From NCBI GenBank assembly GCA_029237695.1, contig CM055267.1, positions 11,001,043 through 11,065,042 of the forward strand: 64,000 nt of DNA. Direction: 5' to 3'. The position numbers and the translations under genes were made by a program. This DNA comes from Conchocele bisecta (taxonomy: Eukaryota; Mollusca; Bivalvia; Lucinida; Thyasiridae). Shown here in pieces: positions 47,498 to 62,400 of the stretch (position 1 is its first letter; each line of letters starts with the position of its first letter). The notes under the pieces were generated by a model. The model did no database searches. It saw only the letters and a program-made list of their open reading frames with translations, and was not told the origin of the DNA.

Positions 47498-50400
47498 GAC
47501 GCATAGCCTCCTTTTATCTCACCGATGTGACCCAAGCTGATCACGTTTGCACATTTCGTAAATTAATCCGAGCAAACTGGGAATAACATCAATTATTTGT
47601 CCCAGTAACAAAGCAATACTAATTGTTATGTGCTCGATTTAATTTTTCCGGCATGCGTTCGCGCTCACCATTGGTGGAATATTAATTAGGTGTAAAAGGC
47701 TGACCAATCGGAGATCGCGTATCAGTGGCGCAGATTAACTCAACCCAGATTAACTAAATTGTTACAGCACTGCCCACGCCCACGGCGCATGTACACAAAT
47801 GTGTAAGAGACAACTGGCCTTGTTTCGCTACATCATAATTGAGCCAGTGCATGAGATAATCAACTTTATGATATAACCGAGATTTTCGCTGAGAATGATT
47901 TGACTTTTTTCTGCAAATATATCGGAAAGTTGATAACATTTTCAGAGCAAATGCGTAATAATTACTAATTTAATATTCGTCAACATTCATCACGATATCG
48001 TTTACAGAAAATGTACACTATTATCAGATTCATCTTCGTCGAAAATCTCACGTGATAAGCCTGATTACCTCATGAACTGGCGCAAAATTATAACACGTCG
48101 GGCAAAACATGTCTATACAGGTCTGTGGTGTTGAAAGGGTTAAAACTCTGTGCGTACTCAAACCCACAGGTGGAATAGTCGGACGTGTGACACAAAGAAA
48201 ATGACCATTACACAAATATCCATTACCCCACCCACTTGATCTCGTTCTATTATTATTAACGTCATGTACAGTACGATACCAGGTGGGTGGGATAATGGGA
48301 TTTTTTTTAATAGGCATTTATTTTGGTGTCATAGGTCCGAGTCTTCCACCTGTGCTCACCATATGAGTAAATAAACACAGTTTGCAACGCACGAGCTTGT
48401 CACGTGACATTGCAGCTGATGGAACAGGATATCGGTCATTGGGTCATTGCGTCATCTAATGATGATGGCTACACGTGTTTACGACACTTTTTTCTACACG
48501 CGTTTACAATAATGGATTGCACGGACCTGCGTAGATCTACATTCTACATAAACATGATGAATAAATAAAACATGACGTTAACAATTCTTGGATTCAATAT
48601 ATTTATTACATGCGAAGATAACAGTGAAAACTTATGGCATAGTATAGGCATTGGCGACGTCGTTCATTCGCAGTCACAGTGTGTGTACAGTGTACATGTA
48701 TTTTTTGTTGACATTATGATGCGTCTTGGGCGAGAACGGATATAGCACGGTTCGGATAAGCAACACGGAAGGTTGTATGTCGCCGGACTTCCGTGTACTA
48801 ACGGGATCGCACTGTACTATACTTTCCACCCAGTTGTCCCGATCGAAACGCCATCCCTCGGTAGTGTCTGGATATAATAGCATGGAGAGCATGCCGTGAC
48901 CGGATACATGTCCGTACTTTAAACTTACCTCGTGAATATTGATGGGAGGGCGGAGCAATGTATCAGGAGTATTTCCGTGTGAATCGAAATAATTTTCGCA
49001 AATAAATCACATTCCGGCATTGACAGGCGGCATTGTCGATGTATACGGTATTTATTGGTAATCTATTTAATCAACAGAGCTCAGATTTACCGTCAGCACT
49101 GTGTTATATTAGTTAATCAGCGACGGCCTCTGTTTATAGCGAGACGTGCCAATAGTCGGCATGACCAGTAGCCGGTGAATTTTTTTTTTTAAAAATTGGA
49201 GTGGCGATTTTTTTATTTTCACCAACGGAATCCCTGACTGTGTTTAAAAGTATTTTAAAAAAAGAGATGTCCCAATACTTAAGGTGCAGAAATTATTGAT
49301 TTTTTTTTAAAATTGTGATGTGTCCCAAAACTTGTTTCCTAAAAAATAATTATTTCTCCCCAAAACGGGGGTGTCCCAATATAAAGGGTGTCCCAATACA
49401 AAGGGTAAATACGGTACATACCTGGGCCCGGTTGCTCAAAGCCTCTGTTAGCTTAACAGACTGTTAAATCCTTAGCATTGCTAAGGATATAACGGTCTGT
49501 TAAGCTAACAGAGGTTTTGAGCGTCCGTCCGTCCGAGATTTTAAATACGTTATATCTCTGCAGTCCGAAGTCACATTGACTTGAAACTTCAAATGCTTAT
49601 TAGTCATCATCCATATATTCATTCTATGTCCCACTGATTCGGCTCCTGTGCCACAAGGTCAAGGTCAAATAACTTTGAAATTTGTGTTAAAGTTTTTACA
49701 TACCTTATATCTCCACAACACTTACACAGATTTGCTTCAAACTTCAAATAATTCTTTATTATCATCCATAATTTCATTCTATAGCCCACCCATGCGACCC
49801 ACATGCCCAAGATTAAGGTCAAATGACTTTCAAATTTGCGTTAAAGCTTTTACATACCTTAATTCAAACTTCAAATAAATATACTCTGAGACAATCAAAT
49901 TCCTCGGCGGGCTCGACATGCGGCCCGCGGCTGTCTGGTTAAAGTTTAGTAAACTTTATAAAACTGGTCTATACATGTAGTTGCTCATACTGAATGTTCA
50001 AGCTCCATTGGTAAAGCCACTTGAGAAACAAAATGTGAAGTATCTTGGTATTTAGCTTTTCGTTAATCACAGCAAGGCAATTATAATACTGCATGTAATT
50101 ATAATACTGCATGTGACTCAGAGATGTACAGGTATTGTCGATGTCATTCCTGAGTGAATTATCACAAATTCTAGGGCAGGGAGAGACATAGTAACTAAGT
50201 GCACTATAACATTTCATGCAGTATCATGAGAAAATTATTGGATATATAGTTTGTCTTACCATAGCCCCGACTCTCGACCACCCAACCTCCGTACTAAAAT
50301 AAATCCCTGTCATTATCCGCTCACTGATAGGCAAGAGGGGATATAGCGTTAGAAATATTTTTCCACAATGTGTTTTTAGGGATGGTGTTTTCTTTTACAT

Positions 50401-53400
50401 ATGACCCACGTCCGACTGCCAAAGGTCAAGGTCACTGAGGACTTATGTTCACTTTGTTTATAAGGCAAATATGTTTAAAAAAAATTTGGTTTATTGTCGC
50501 GCCTGCTTTAGCAGAGGTGCGACTATAGTCGGCGCTTTTTCCGTCGTCCGCGTCGTCCGGTTTTTTTGTAAGGCAAATGCGTTAAAGTTATTGTTTTTTC
50601 ACAATATCTCTTTAACCCCTTGCCAGACATTGATAATATTTCACATCAATGTTTGTCTAGGGATGATGCTTCATTACGCACACCCCCACATCCAAATTTT
50701 GAAGGTCAAGGTCATTTATTTCCTTGTAATGTTCACCGGTTTTGTAACAGAAATGCGTTAAAGTTATTGTTTTTCACAATATCTCTTTAACCCCTTGCCA
50801 GACTTTGATAATATTTCACATATATGTTTGTCTAGGAATGATGCTTCATTACGCACACCCCACATCCAAATTTTGAAGGTCAAGGTCATTTATTTACTTG
50901 TAATGTTTACCGGATTTGTAACAGAAATGAGTTAAAGTTATTGTTTTTCACAATATCTCTTTAAACATCTCTTTCCAGACATTGATAATATTTCACATCA
51001 ATGTTTGTCTACTGATAATATTTCACATCAATGTTTGTCTACTGATAATATTTCATCAATGTTTGTCTACTGATAATATTTCACATCAATGTTTGTCTAC
51101 TGATAATATTTCACATCAATGTTTGTCTACTGATGATATTTCACATCAATGTTTGTCTACTGATGATATTTCACATCAATGTTTGTCTACTGATAATATT
51201 TCACACAATCGTTTGTCTACTGATCATATTTCACATCAATGATGTCTACTGATGATATTTCACATCAATGTTTGTCTACTGATAATATTTCACATCAATG
51301 TTTGTCTACTGTATATTTCACATCAATGTTTGTCTACTGATAATATTTCACATCAATGTTTGTCTACTGATAATATTTTCACATCAATGTTTGTCTACTG
51401 ATAATATTTCACATCAATGTTTGTCTACTGATGATATTTCACATCAATGTTTGTCTACTGATAATATTTCACATCAATGTTTGTCTACTGATGATATTTC
51501 ACATCAATGTTTGTCTACTGATGATATTTCACATCAATGTTTGTCTAACTGATGATATTTCACATCAATGTTTGTCTACTGATGATATTTTCACATCAAT
51601 GTTTGTCTACTGATAATATTTCACATCAATGTTTGTCTACTGATAATATTTCACATCAATGTTTGTCTACTGATTTTCACATCAATGCTTGTCTACTGAT
51701 GATATTTCACATCAATGTTTGTCTACTGATGATATTTCACATCAATGTTTGTCTACTGATAATATTTCACATCAATGTTTGTCTACTGATAATATTTCAC
51801 ATCAATGTTTGTCTACTGATAATATTTCACATCAATGTTTGTCTACTGATAATATTTTCACATCAATGTTTGTACTGATAATATTTCACATCAATGTTTG
51901 TCTACTGATAATATTTCACATCAATGTTTGTCTACTGATGATATTTCACATCAATGTTTGTCTACTGATAATATTTCACATCAATGTTTGTCTACTGATA
52001 ATATTTCACATCAATGTTTGTCTACAGATGATGCTTCATTATGCACACCCCCACATCCAAATTCTGAAGGTCAAGGTCATTTATTTACTTGTAATGTTCA
52101 CGGTCAAATACCTCGGCAGGCGCGACACCGCTTCTGTGGCGGAATTCTTGTTATTCAATAGCTATGAACTCGGACCTAGGACCCAATAATTGTCTCATTA
52201 GAAAAACATTGCCCCCACCCACCCATTTCCATACATAATACATTACAGCCTTTTCCCACAGGCGATTCTAGCGTGTCTTGGATGGTCAATTATTGTTTGT
52301 ATATACATAAAACACCTTTCTAAACAATGTACAAAACAATTCAAAAGTGCCCGGGTGTAAATATAATAATACTTAGAAAGGTACAAAACTCCCATTCGCC
52401 ACCATTGTAACGAAAAGCCACACAATGTAGACAATTGGAACTCGCCTATAAAACGCATTCAGCGTGTCGTAACTGCTGTTTGGGGTGAATTTTCGACATA
52501 AAGTTTACAGTTACCAATACATTAACATAAATCTCAAAGATTGTGGGTGTAAACTGTACTAAAAACGCGTCTTACTAACCTAAATCCGCTTTTTAAAATC
52601 ATACACCTTCGTTTCCTGATTAAAAATGAAGGTTAGCCGCCATCTTTGAAAATATCGAATCACATGACACTCACTGATTTGGTTGGCTAATGGAAATGAC
52701 GTCAGTCTCCAGTAACCAACCAAACTACTGCGTGCACGTGATTGAAACATTTTCAAAGATGGCGGCTAATAGTCATTGAGAATGCGGAAGTGAACGTGTA
52801 TGATTTTAAAAAGAGAATTTAGGTTAGTGGGACGCGTTTTTAGTACAGTTTACACTCGAAATCTTTGAGATTTATGTTAATGTATTAGCAACTGTAAAAT
52901 CTATGCCGAAAACCCACCTCAACCAGCGGTTTCGACACGCTGTAATGCGTTGTATAGGCGAGTTCCAATTGTCTACATTGTGTGGCTTTTCGTTACAATG
53001 GTGGCGAATGGGAGTTTTGTACCTTTCTAAATAGTATTATATTTACACCCGGGCACTTTTGAATTGTTTTGTACATTGTTTAGAAAGGTGTTTTATGTAT
53101 ATACAAACAATAATTGACCATCCAAGACATGCTAGAATCGCCTGTGCCTTTTCCAGGTAGGAAACAGCTTCGCAAAAATGCTGTATTTTCGGGCTCGCTC
53201 AAACACATCACATTTTTATTTTTCTGATGACATATGTCTCTGGTAATCGATAAATGCCTTAGATCTTCAAATATATTCACTTCAAACATCTACTTTTAGC
53301 ATTTTGTTAGTTACTGGCAAATTAGCTACCACATACTAACTATAATTGTATATCGGAATAAATGTCACACATTTTTGTGGGCTATGGCAAAATTACGTGT

Positions 53401-56400
53401 TAAATCAGGTCGAAATCCCATTACAGTTTCAACATATTGACGCGGATCACTGAAATAAGCATCAGTAACTCAAATGTTACAATTTGTGACGAATACTTAT
53501 GTTTGTATTTGCCTTACAAACAAGGTGAGCGTAAGTCCTCAGTGACCTTGACCTTGTGTGGTTGGACGTGGGTGGTATGCTAAACAAAGCGGCGGGCTCG
53601 ACATGCGGGTCGCGGCCATCTGGTATTATGTTCTTATGGTTAACTGAGAAGTACTGTCTGACTAACGTATTGCATTGCAGGCAGAAGTATGTGGAAGAGG
53701 AGCTGAACAGAAGGAAGGGCGTCTCCACAAAGGACATTGTGGCCAATAAGTAAGGCAACTCACAATGCTAACACAATTGTCTTAGACCAGAGAATTTTAC
53801 TATCAATATGTACAGTCAAACTTGTCTTAAGCAAGCGGCCATGGGAAAGTCCAAAATTGCTTGCTGAACACAGGTGGGTGCTTAATGGAGGTTCATCTTG
53901 GACCGACTTATAACTTGTTCCATATAGATTTATATGTACAATTAATGTACAGACAAACTTGTCTTAAGTTCATATGTACATCATGATATCCAGTGTTTAC
54001 TTTAATTTCGAATACTCATTGATCTAAGCGGCGCTTATGTCAATTAGAAATGCCAAACAGAAAATGCGTCTTCGTTTAAAAAAAAAAAAAAAATAAAGAG
54101 AAGAAAAATCGGGATTTCTGAAGCCCCCCCCCCCCCCCCACCCAGAATCCGCTACTGGATAATGTAAATACAATATGCACAATAGAATGGATTATCAAAC
54201 GGAACGTTTAATAATTTGATGGGTCAATCGCGTGTTTGTTGTTACAAGATGTACCAGTTCGTCCGAAAACCACCAATTTGTCTGGCGTATGTAGTTAGGC
54301 CACGGTCAGCATAGCTCGGCTCATAACAGCAGTCCCCATGCCACGCTCGCTATAACTTGTACATTATGATGCATGCAAATTAATCCGTTTAAATTCACTT
54401 AAAATATCATGAACTTGAATGTGCATAAATTCTGTATATTTAGTGAATACCAAACTGAATTATTATACAAATCGGGTTACGTTAACATCGATTGGAAAAA
54501 GTTGCAAAAGGACGAAAATACGTAGGTAAGAAATAGCCAAAATTGTCCGTGATATTTACAGACTTTTTCATGTTTTCTGACAATACAGTTAGCCATATTT
54601 GGTTGAAACAAACGCGTGTTTGCATGTGTTTGTTTGTCTGGTTGAGAGTATTCGGAGGGAGTTAACTATACCGGCCTTTACTTATCAGCGATTGGCTGTA
54701 CTGTATAAATAACTTGGCCACGAGAATAACACGTGTTTTGAACTGACAACTATAGTAGCCAGAAGCAATGTTTGGCCACAGGTGGAAGACTCGGACCTAT
54801 GACACCGAAAAAATGCCTATTAAAAAAAATCCCATTACCCCACCCACTAGGTCTCGTGCATTACCATCTTCTATAAAGAGAAGATGGTAATGTACGAGAC
54901 CAAGTGGGTGGGGTAATGGGATTTTTTTAATAGGCATTTTTTTAGTGTCATATGTCCGAGTCTTCCACCTGTGTGTTTGGCTAGGGGAATTATTGAAACT
55001 ATCGAACCGTGACTTTTATTGTCACAGCGGGTAGGCATGATTTTAGTGAATCGCGTAATGATGTGATGAAAATTTGGTCAAACAATCGGGTGTCATAAAA
55101 GAAATTGAAATGGTATTGTAAACAGTTTGGCAGGCCTGCAATTAGCGAGATTTAGGTCACTGGGTGGGAAATGGGGATTACCTGAACGAATTTGGTTCCA
55201 GCTTTTTTTTTAGAATTTCCGATATTTTCCGAGAATGGTCGCTAAAACGAGGATTTCGAGTCAAAATGGACGATTTTGCATGGCCGTTGGCCGCGTTAGA
55301 CAGGTTCACGCTTAATACAGGTGCATTTTAGAGTAATTTTCATTGGGGGGAAATAAAATGGCCGCTTAACGGAGGGAGACGCTTAATACAGGTGGCCGTT
55401 AGTACAGGTGCGACTGTACATGTACGAGGGATGTTCATAAAGTTTGTTACCCTGTCCTTTATTCTGTATATTAAGTGTAGTAATAAATAAAACTCTATGT
55501 ATATGATCATTGGTCGGCGTAGTAAGTAAAATAAGTTAGCAAATAATTACATATTTACTATGCAGACTTTTCATACCAAACCAGGATATATGACATACAT
55601 TTGTACGTGTCCACTCTCCATCTGATCACGGGGTCGGGTGGGAGAAGGTAAAAGTCGCGCTGAGCGTACTGTAATGACTAAATATTGATGTGTTAGCGAT
55701 CACTACATGTTTATCCCTCTTACTATTACTATTCTAAAGCAGTAGCTGACTTATCTCTTCGAAACCAAATTTATTTGCTGTACCAGTATATGCATTTATT
55801 TCGAGACAAACACTGTCGCATCCCTCAACTTCTCCATAGTGTAGTGTTGCTGGGATTTACAGATTTACAGAACTCAAGTCCATCTAAAATTCTTACTTAT
55901 TAATTCAATTAATGTACAAGGTTATTAAGCTATCTAAAGTTTCTTAATAAAGTTAACATTTATTGTGATTTCCTACTTCACATTATGCGCGGTTGTCCCC
56001 ATGAACCAGCCTTATGGTATACCCTTGATCAAGCTCTTCCTATTGATGATCAGCGCCATCTGAATTCTTCATCAGCAACCAATGGTATTTAAGTGACTAG
56101 GGAGTATCAAGAATAGCATCCAATGGCATTGAAGTAGAATGATGCAATCCTTGACATTTGGTAATGTCACCAATTTGGGAAAGTGCCAGGGTCTAATGTG
56201 TCGCAAGATAAACAGGTTGACCAAATGATTCTCATTGGCCGTTATTTATATGGCTTACTTTACAGAGATAAACTATCGTCACCTCCTGCCATCAAACTGT
56301 CAATCATTCAGGTGCATTGTTAGCACAACTAGATGTTTAAATGTCATTCACATAAAAACACCTCACAGTCTAATACAGTTAATTATACATGTACCCCTGG

Positions 56401-59400
56401 CATACAAAGTATGTCGAGGGGTATTTAGTTTTCGTCATTCCGTACGTCCCATTTGTGTTTTCAGGTACACGTTATCTCTGTAACGGTAACTCAGATTGAC
56501 CTCAAACTGTATATACTTTTTCATCATCATTTATATTTTTAATCCATACCACACACATCATGGCCATGCGGCCTTCATGTCCAAGGTCAAATTACTGTGG
56601 CTAATTTGTATTGAGCCTGGTTGAGGAAAGTGAGACATAGTGATCACAATGGCTCTGCATGTCTGTATGTTAGTTTCCAATATCGCAACTGGTATTTTCA
56701 TGGCTGAATTATTATTTTTAATTTTGTCTCATTTACTATCAAAGCAATATGTGGGGCATCCGTGTTCTATGAACAAGTTTTCTAGTATACTCTCTAACGT
56801 TTGAACCACTTTTTGTAAGGCAAAAATGTTAATTGCGTCTAGGGATGGTTTTTAGCCAGGTTTTTTGAAAAAAAATCCAGGCTATTGGATTGGCGAAAGC
56901 CGGGCGGGCGGGCGGGCGGCGTCCACAATCAATGTTAAGTTTTCGTGTTTGAGTCCATTTCTTTGTTACTGTACCACCTAGGACCACCAAACTTTCACAG
57001 CTTCATAATCAAGGGGTGCCCACCACATATCACTATCCAACATGTTACTTTTTTTTTAACTTGACCCATTTTTTCCGCGTAGTCGACTTAGCCTTTTTCA
57101 TTTCAATGTTAAGTTTTCGCGTTTACAATGTTAAGTTTTCGTGTTTAAGTTCCATTTCTTTGGTACTGTACCACCTAGGACCACCAAACTTTCACAGCTT
57201 CATAATCAAGGGGTACCACACACATATCACTGTCCAACATGTTACTTTTTTTTTTAACTTCACCCATTTTTTCCGCGCAGTCGACTTAGCCATTTTCAAT
57301 GTTAAGTTTTCGCGTTTACAATGTTAAGTTTTCGTGTTTAAGTCCATTTCTTTGGTACTGTACCACCTAGGACCACCAAACTTTCACAGCTTCATAACCA
57401 AGGGGTGCCTACCACATACAACTATCCAACATGGGACCATTTTTTTACCTTCACCTATTATTTCTACGTAATTGACTTAGCCATTTTCAACGTTAACTTT
57501 AAAACTTTTTCGTTATACTATATCTCTGCAACTGCTTCGCCCATTACCTTGAAACTTCACATGGGTGTTTATCATCATCCATATTTTCATTCTAACCCCA
57601 AACCGTGCGGCCCCTGTGCCCAATGTCAAGGTCAAATTGCTTTGAATTTTTTTGTTAAAGTTTTTTCGTGTACTATATCTCTGCAACTGCTTCACCCAAT
57701 ACCTTGATATTTCACATGGGTGTTTATCATCATTGTCGCACCTGCTTGCGGAAAGCGCGATCCTGTGCCCAATGTCAAGGTCAAATTACTTTGAATTTTT
57801 TTGTTAAAGTTTTTTTCGTGTACTGTATCTCTGCAACTGCATCACCCAATACCTTGATACTTCACATGGGTGTTTATCATCATTGTTGCACCTGGCTTGC
57901 GGAAAGCGCGATCCTGTGCCCATGTCAAGGTCAAATTACTTTGAATTTTTTTGTTAAATTTTTTTTGTGTACTATATCTCTGCAAACTGCTTCACCCAAT
58001 ACCTTGATACTTCACATGGGTGTGTTTTATCATCATTGTCGCACCTGCTTGCGGAAAGCGCGATCCTGTGCCCACTGTGAAGGTCAAATTACTTTGAATT
58101 TTTTTGTTAAAGTTTTTTCGTGTACTATATCTCTGCAACTGCTTCACCCAATACCTTGATACTTCACATGTGTGTTTATCATCATTGTTGCACCTGCTTG
58201 CGGAAAGCGCGATCCTGTGCCCAATGTCAAACTACTTTGAATTTTTTTGTTAAATTTTTTTTGTGTACTATATCTCTGCAACTGCTTCACCCAATACCTT
58301 GATACTTCACATGGGTGTTTATCATCATTGTCGCACCTGCTTGCGGAAAGCGCGATCCTGTGCCCACTGTGAAGGTCAAATTACTTTGAATTTTTTTGTT
58401 AAAGTTTTTTCGTGTACTATATCTCTGCAACTGCTTCACCCAATACCTTGATACTTCACATGGGTGTTTATCATCATTGTCACACCTGCTTGCGGAAAGC
58501 GCGATATCGTCGGCATTTTGGCATACGTCCGTCCTTTCGTCCGTGTGTCCGGTTAAAGTTTTTTGGTTAAAGTTTTTCCATCTACTATATCTATTTTTTT
58601 AGTGTCCATGCCTCGCCCCAAGGCGCGACATGCAGGCCACGGCCATCTAGTCTACAAAAAGTGGGTATAATTATGTTATCCAAGTGTCTATGCTTGGAAA
58701 AAACCTGGCCTTCGTGGCTTTGCCTCGTTTCTTGTTCTTTTTTAGCTCACCTGAGCCAAAGGCTCAAGTGAGCTATTGTTACCGCTTTTCGTCCGGCGGC
58801 GTCCATCCACAAGTTGTTCTCCGGAACCGCTGGGCCGATGTTGGTCAGACTTCACACACATGGTACATAGGTAGAGGGATTACAAATTTGTTAAAATGGA
58901 GGTCGTCGTCAATCCAAGATGGCCGCCATCTAAAAATAGCACAAATTCTTAAAATTCTTCTTACGAACCGCCATACAAATTTCGAACCGCCAAAAAAATG
59001 TCGACAAAACTTGTGAGGAATGATCGATGTACAATGATCATTCAAATTTGTTAAAATCGTGACCTCAGGGTCAAAAATGGGTGTCGCCCGAGGGGTCAAA
59101 TATGGATCAAATTTCATATTTGACCGAATATGGTCCAATCATATATCAACTCAAAGATATCGATGAGACGATCGCTCTGGTGCAGTTTTAATAAAAATCA
59201 GATTATTACGTCATCCAAGATGGCCGCCAAAAGGTCATCCTTTTATTTGATATTTCAAACGTCTTCTTCACAAGAACCAGTTGGCCAATGCTAGCCAAAC
59301 TTCACAATTATGGTCCTTGGGTGAAGCCGTGTCAGATTTGTTAAAGTGGAGGTCGTAGCTAATCCAAGATGGCCACTGTCTAAAAATAACACAAAAGTCT

Positions 59401-62400
59401 TATAAAATCTTCTCGCGAACCGCCAGACGGATTTCGATTTTGATGAAACTTGGCAGAAATGATTGATGTACAAATCTCTGTCAAAGGTGACCCATGGTCA
59501 AAAATGGGCGTGGCCCGTGGGGTCAAATAGTGGTCAAATTTCATTCATATAGTTGTCGTAATTTCCGTCGTCGTCCGCGCGTCGTCGTCGTCCGCGTCGT
59601 CCGGTTTTTTTGTAAGGCAAATGCGTTAAAGTTATTGTTTTTTCACAATATCTCTTTAACCCCTTGCCAAACATTGATAATATTTCACATCAATGTTTGT
59701 CTAGGGATGATGCTTCATTACGCACACCCCCACATCCAAATTATCAAGGTCAAGGTCATTTATTTACTTGTAATGTTCACCGATTTTGTAACAGAAATAC
59801 GTTAAAGTTATTGTTTTTTCACAATATCTCTTTAACCCCTTGCCAGACTTTGATAATATTTCACATCAATGTTTGTCTACGGATGATGCTTCATTACGCA
59901 CACCCCCACATCCAAATTCTCAAGGTCAAGGTCATTTATTTACTTGTAATGTTCACCGGTTTTGTAACAGAAATAAGTTAAAGTTATTGTTTTTTCACAA
60001 TATCTCTTTAACCCCTTGTCAGACTTTGATAATATTTCACATCAATATTTGTCTAGGGATGATGCTTCATTACGCACACCGCCACATCCAAATTCTCAAG
60101 GTCAAGGTCATTTATTTACTTGTAATGGTCACCGGTTTTGTAACAGAAATGCGTTGAAGTTATTGTTTTTTCACAATATCTCTTTAACCCCTTGCCAGAC
60201 ATTGATAATATTTCATATCAATGTTTGTCTAGGGATGATGCTTCATTACGCACATCCCCACATCCAAAGTCTGAAGGTCAAGGTCATTTATTTACTTGTA
60301 ATGTTCACCGGTTTTGTAACAGAAATGCGTTAAAGTTATTGTTTTTTTCACAATATCTCTTTAACCCCTTGCCAGACTTTCATAATATTTCACATCAATG
60401 TTTGCCTAGGAATGATGCTTCATTACGCACACCCCCACATCCAAATTTTGAAGGTCAAGGTCATTTATTTACTTGTAATGTTCACCGGTTTTGTAACAGA
60501 AATACGTTAAAGTTATTGTTTTTTCACAATATCTCTTTAACCCCTTGCCAGACATTGATAATATTTCACATCAATGTTTGTCTAGGGATGATGCTTCATT
60601 ACGCACACCCCCATATCCAAATTCTCAAGGTCAAGGTCATTGATTTACTTGTAATGTTCACCGGTTTTGTAACAGAAATGCGTTGAAGTTATTGTTTTTT
60701 CACAATATCTCTTTAACTCCTTGCCAGACATTGATAATATTTCACATCAATGTTTGTCTAGGGATGATGCTTCATTACGCACACCCCCACATCCAAAGTC
60801 TGAAGGTCAAGGTCATTTATTTACTTGTAATGTTCACTGGTTTTGTAACGGAAATGCGTTAAAGTTATTGTTTTTTCACAATATCTCTTTAACCCCTTGC
60901 CAGACTTTGATAATATTTCACATCAATGTTTGTCTACGGATGATGCTTCATTATGCACACCCCCACATCCAAATTCTGAAGGTCAAGGTAATTTATTTAC
61001 TTGTAATGTTCACGGTCAAATGCCTCGGCAGGTGCGACACCGCTTCCGTGGCGGAATTCTTGTTACTGAATATGGTAATGTCATATATACCAAATCGAAG
61101 GTATTAACGAGACAATCAATGCGGTGCATTTCTAGTGAAAAATCGGATGATTACGTCATCCAAGATGGGAATATGCACTTTCAATGCAGGCATTCAATGC
61201 GGTTGGAGGACGGGTGCACGTGAATATTAATTTAACACTGGGGTTCATCCTATTTATGTTGCTACCCGGTTCAATCCTCATCTACATGTTTATTTTTTTG
61301 CCTTGCTTCTATTTGAGAGTTAGATTACTCCGGTTATCCCTATTTAATAAGAGTAGTAAGACAAGTGCGATCCTATTACTTTTACGGGATTGGGCCAAGT
61401 GGTTCTGGTGTGCTGTGGACCTGGCACCAGATTGGGTATTCTAACGTCAGGACTGAATGTATGTAACTTGACGTAAGGGCACCAGATCAGGATATTCTGT
61501 TTTCAGTTCTGATATTTGCCCGGGATTCGAACCTGTTGACCCAGCTGTATATGACCTTAGATGTTGAACAGACATAAAGCCTCATCCAATTCAATCCAAT
61601 CATGCCCCCTCACTCGTTACCTCAAACTCTTCAGTCAAACTACTGAAAAACTCAAAGTGAAATTGTTGGTCCCAAGTACATGTTTTCCTATATAATTACT
61701 CCTGTTTGCTCAAATTTTCGTTAACTCAATGTATTTGCCTTGGTGCCATGGACTTTGAGTAAACGAGTATCGACTGTATATGACCGAATTTCGCCATCAT
61801 GTGATATGTGTGTTGATTCTAATATGAGAGAGTATGCATCACCGAGATCCAGTTATGTATGAGCCTAAGTCAAGTGATCTTAGTGTATTGTACTTATGTA
61901 TTCCCGTCTTTACATGACTTTGTTAAAGGGACGTAGAATTTCATTCAAAATCAATCTAATGGAGGATGAAGGTCATATGTAATGGTGAAGTCCATCCTTA
62001 TCGGGATTCACACATGGTCTGATACTCTGGGATTATTCTCTCCGAGAATTAGATTCGTGATATGTGGTGCCAAGTAATCTTAGTTGGGTAACGACGCCTG
62101 TAGCCTATTTCATCAACATTGCAAAGTATACTTTACTAGCAAAGTATACTTTGAGGGAGTAATCATTTATTTTTCCTGAAATGCATTATTTCATATAGAA
62201 CTAACAAATGCATATATTTGATGATTAAAAGTATGCAGAATTATTATACTGAATTTATTACATTATCACAGCCAAATTGGCTGTGATAATGTAATAAATT
62301 CAGTATAATAAAAATTAATAAATTTATCATAAAATTGAAAATTTCTCCCTCAAAGTATACTTTGCTACTAAAGTATACTTTGCAATGTTGATGAAATAGG

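Noticed and set aside
50983..52025. CRISPR-like array
   Set aside because: Regular 30-bp units follow each other without unique spacers, in a eukaryotic intron.
50982..52189. Open frames of 84-166 codons reading HINVCLLIIF or ISHQCLSTDN repeats
   Set aside because: They follow from a 30-bp repeat whose length is a multiple of 3; frames are broken by 1-bp indels and there is no protein family match.
52697..52704. TGACGTCA as a CREB/ATF site
   Set aside because: Any even palindrome has a self-complementary centre; without expression data the match is not evidence of regulation.
57668..58451. Frames reading MYYISATASPNTL
   Set aside because: Shadows of the 143-bp satellite monomers; the same phrase recurs at 8.6 kb for the same reason.
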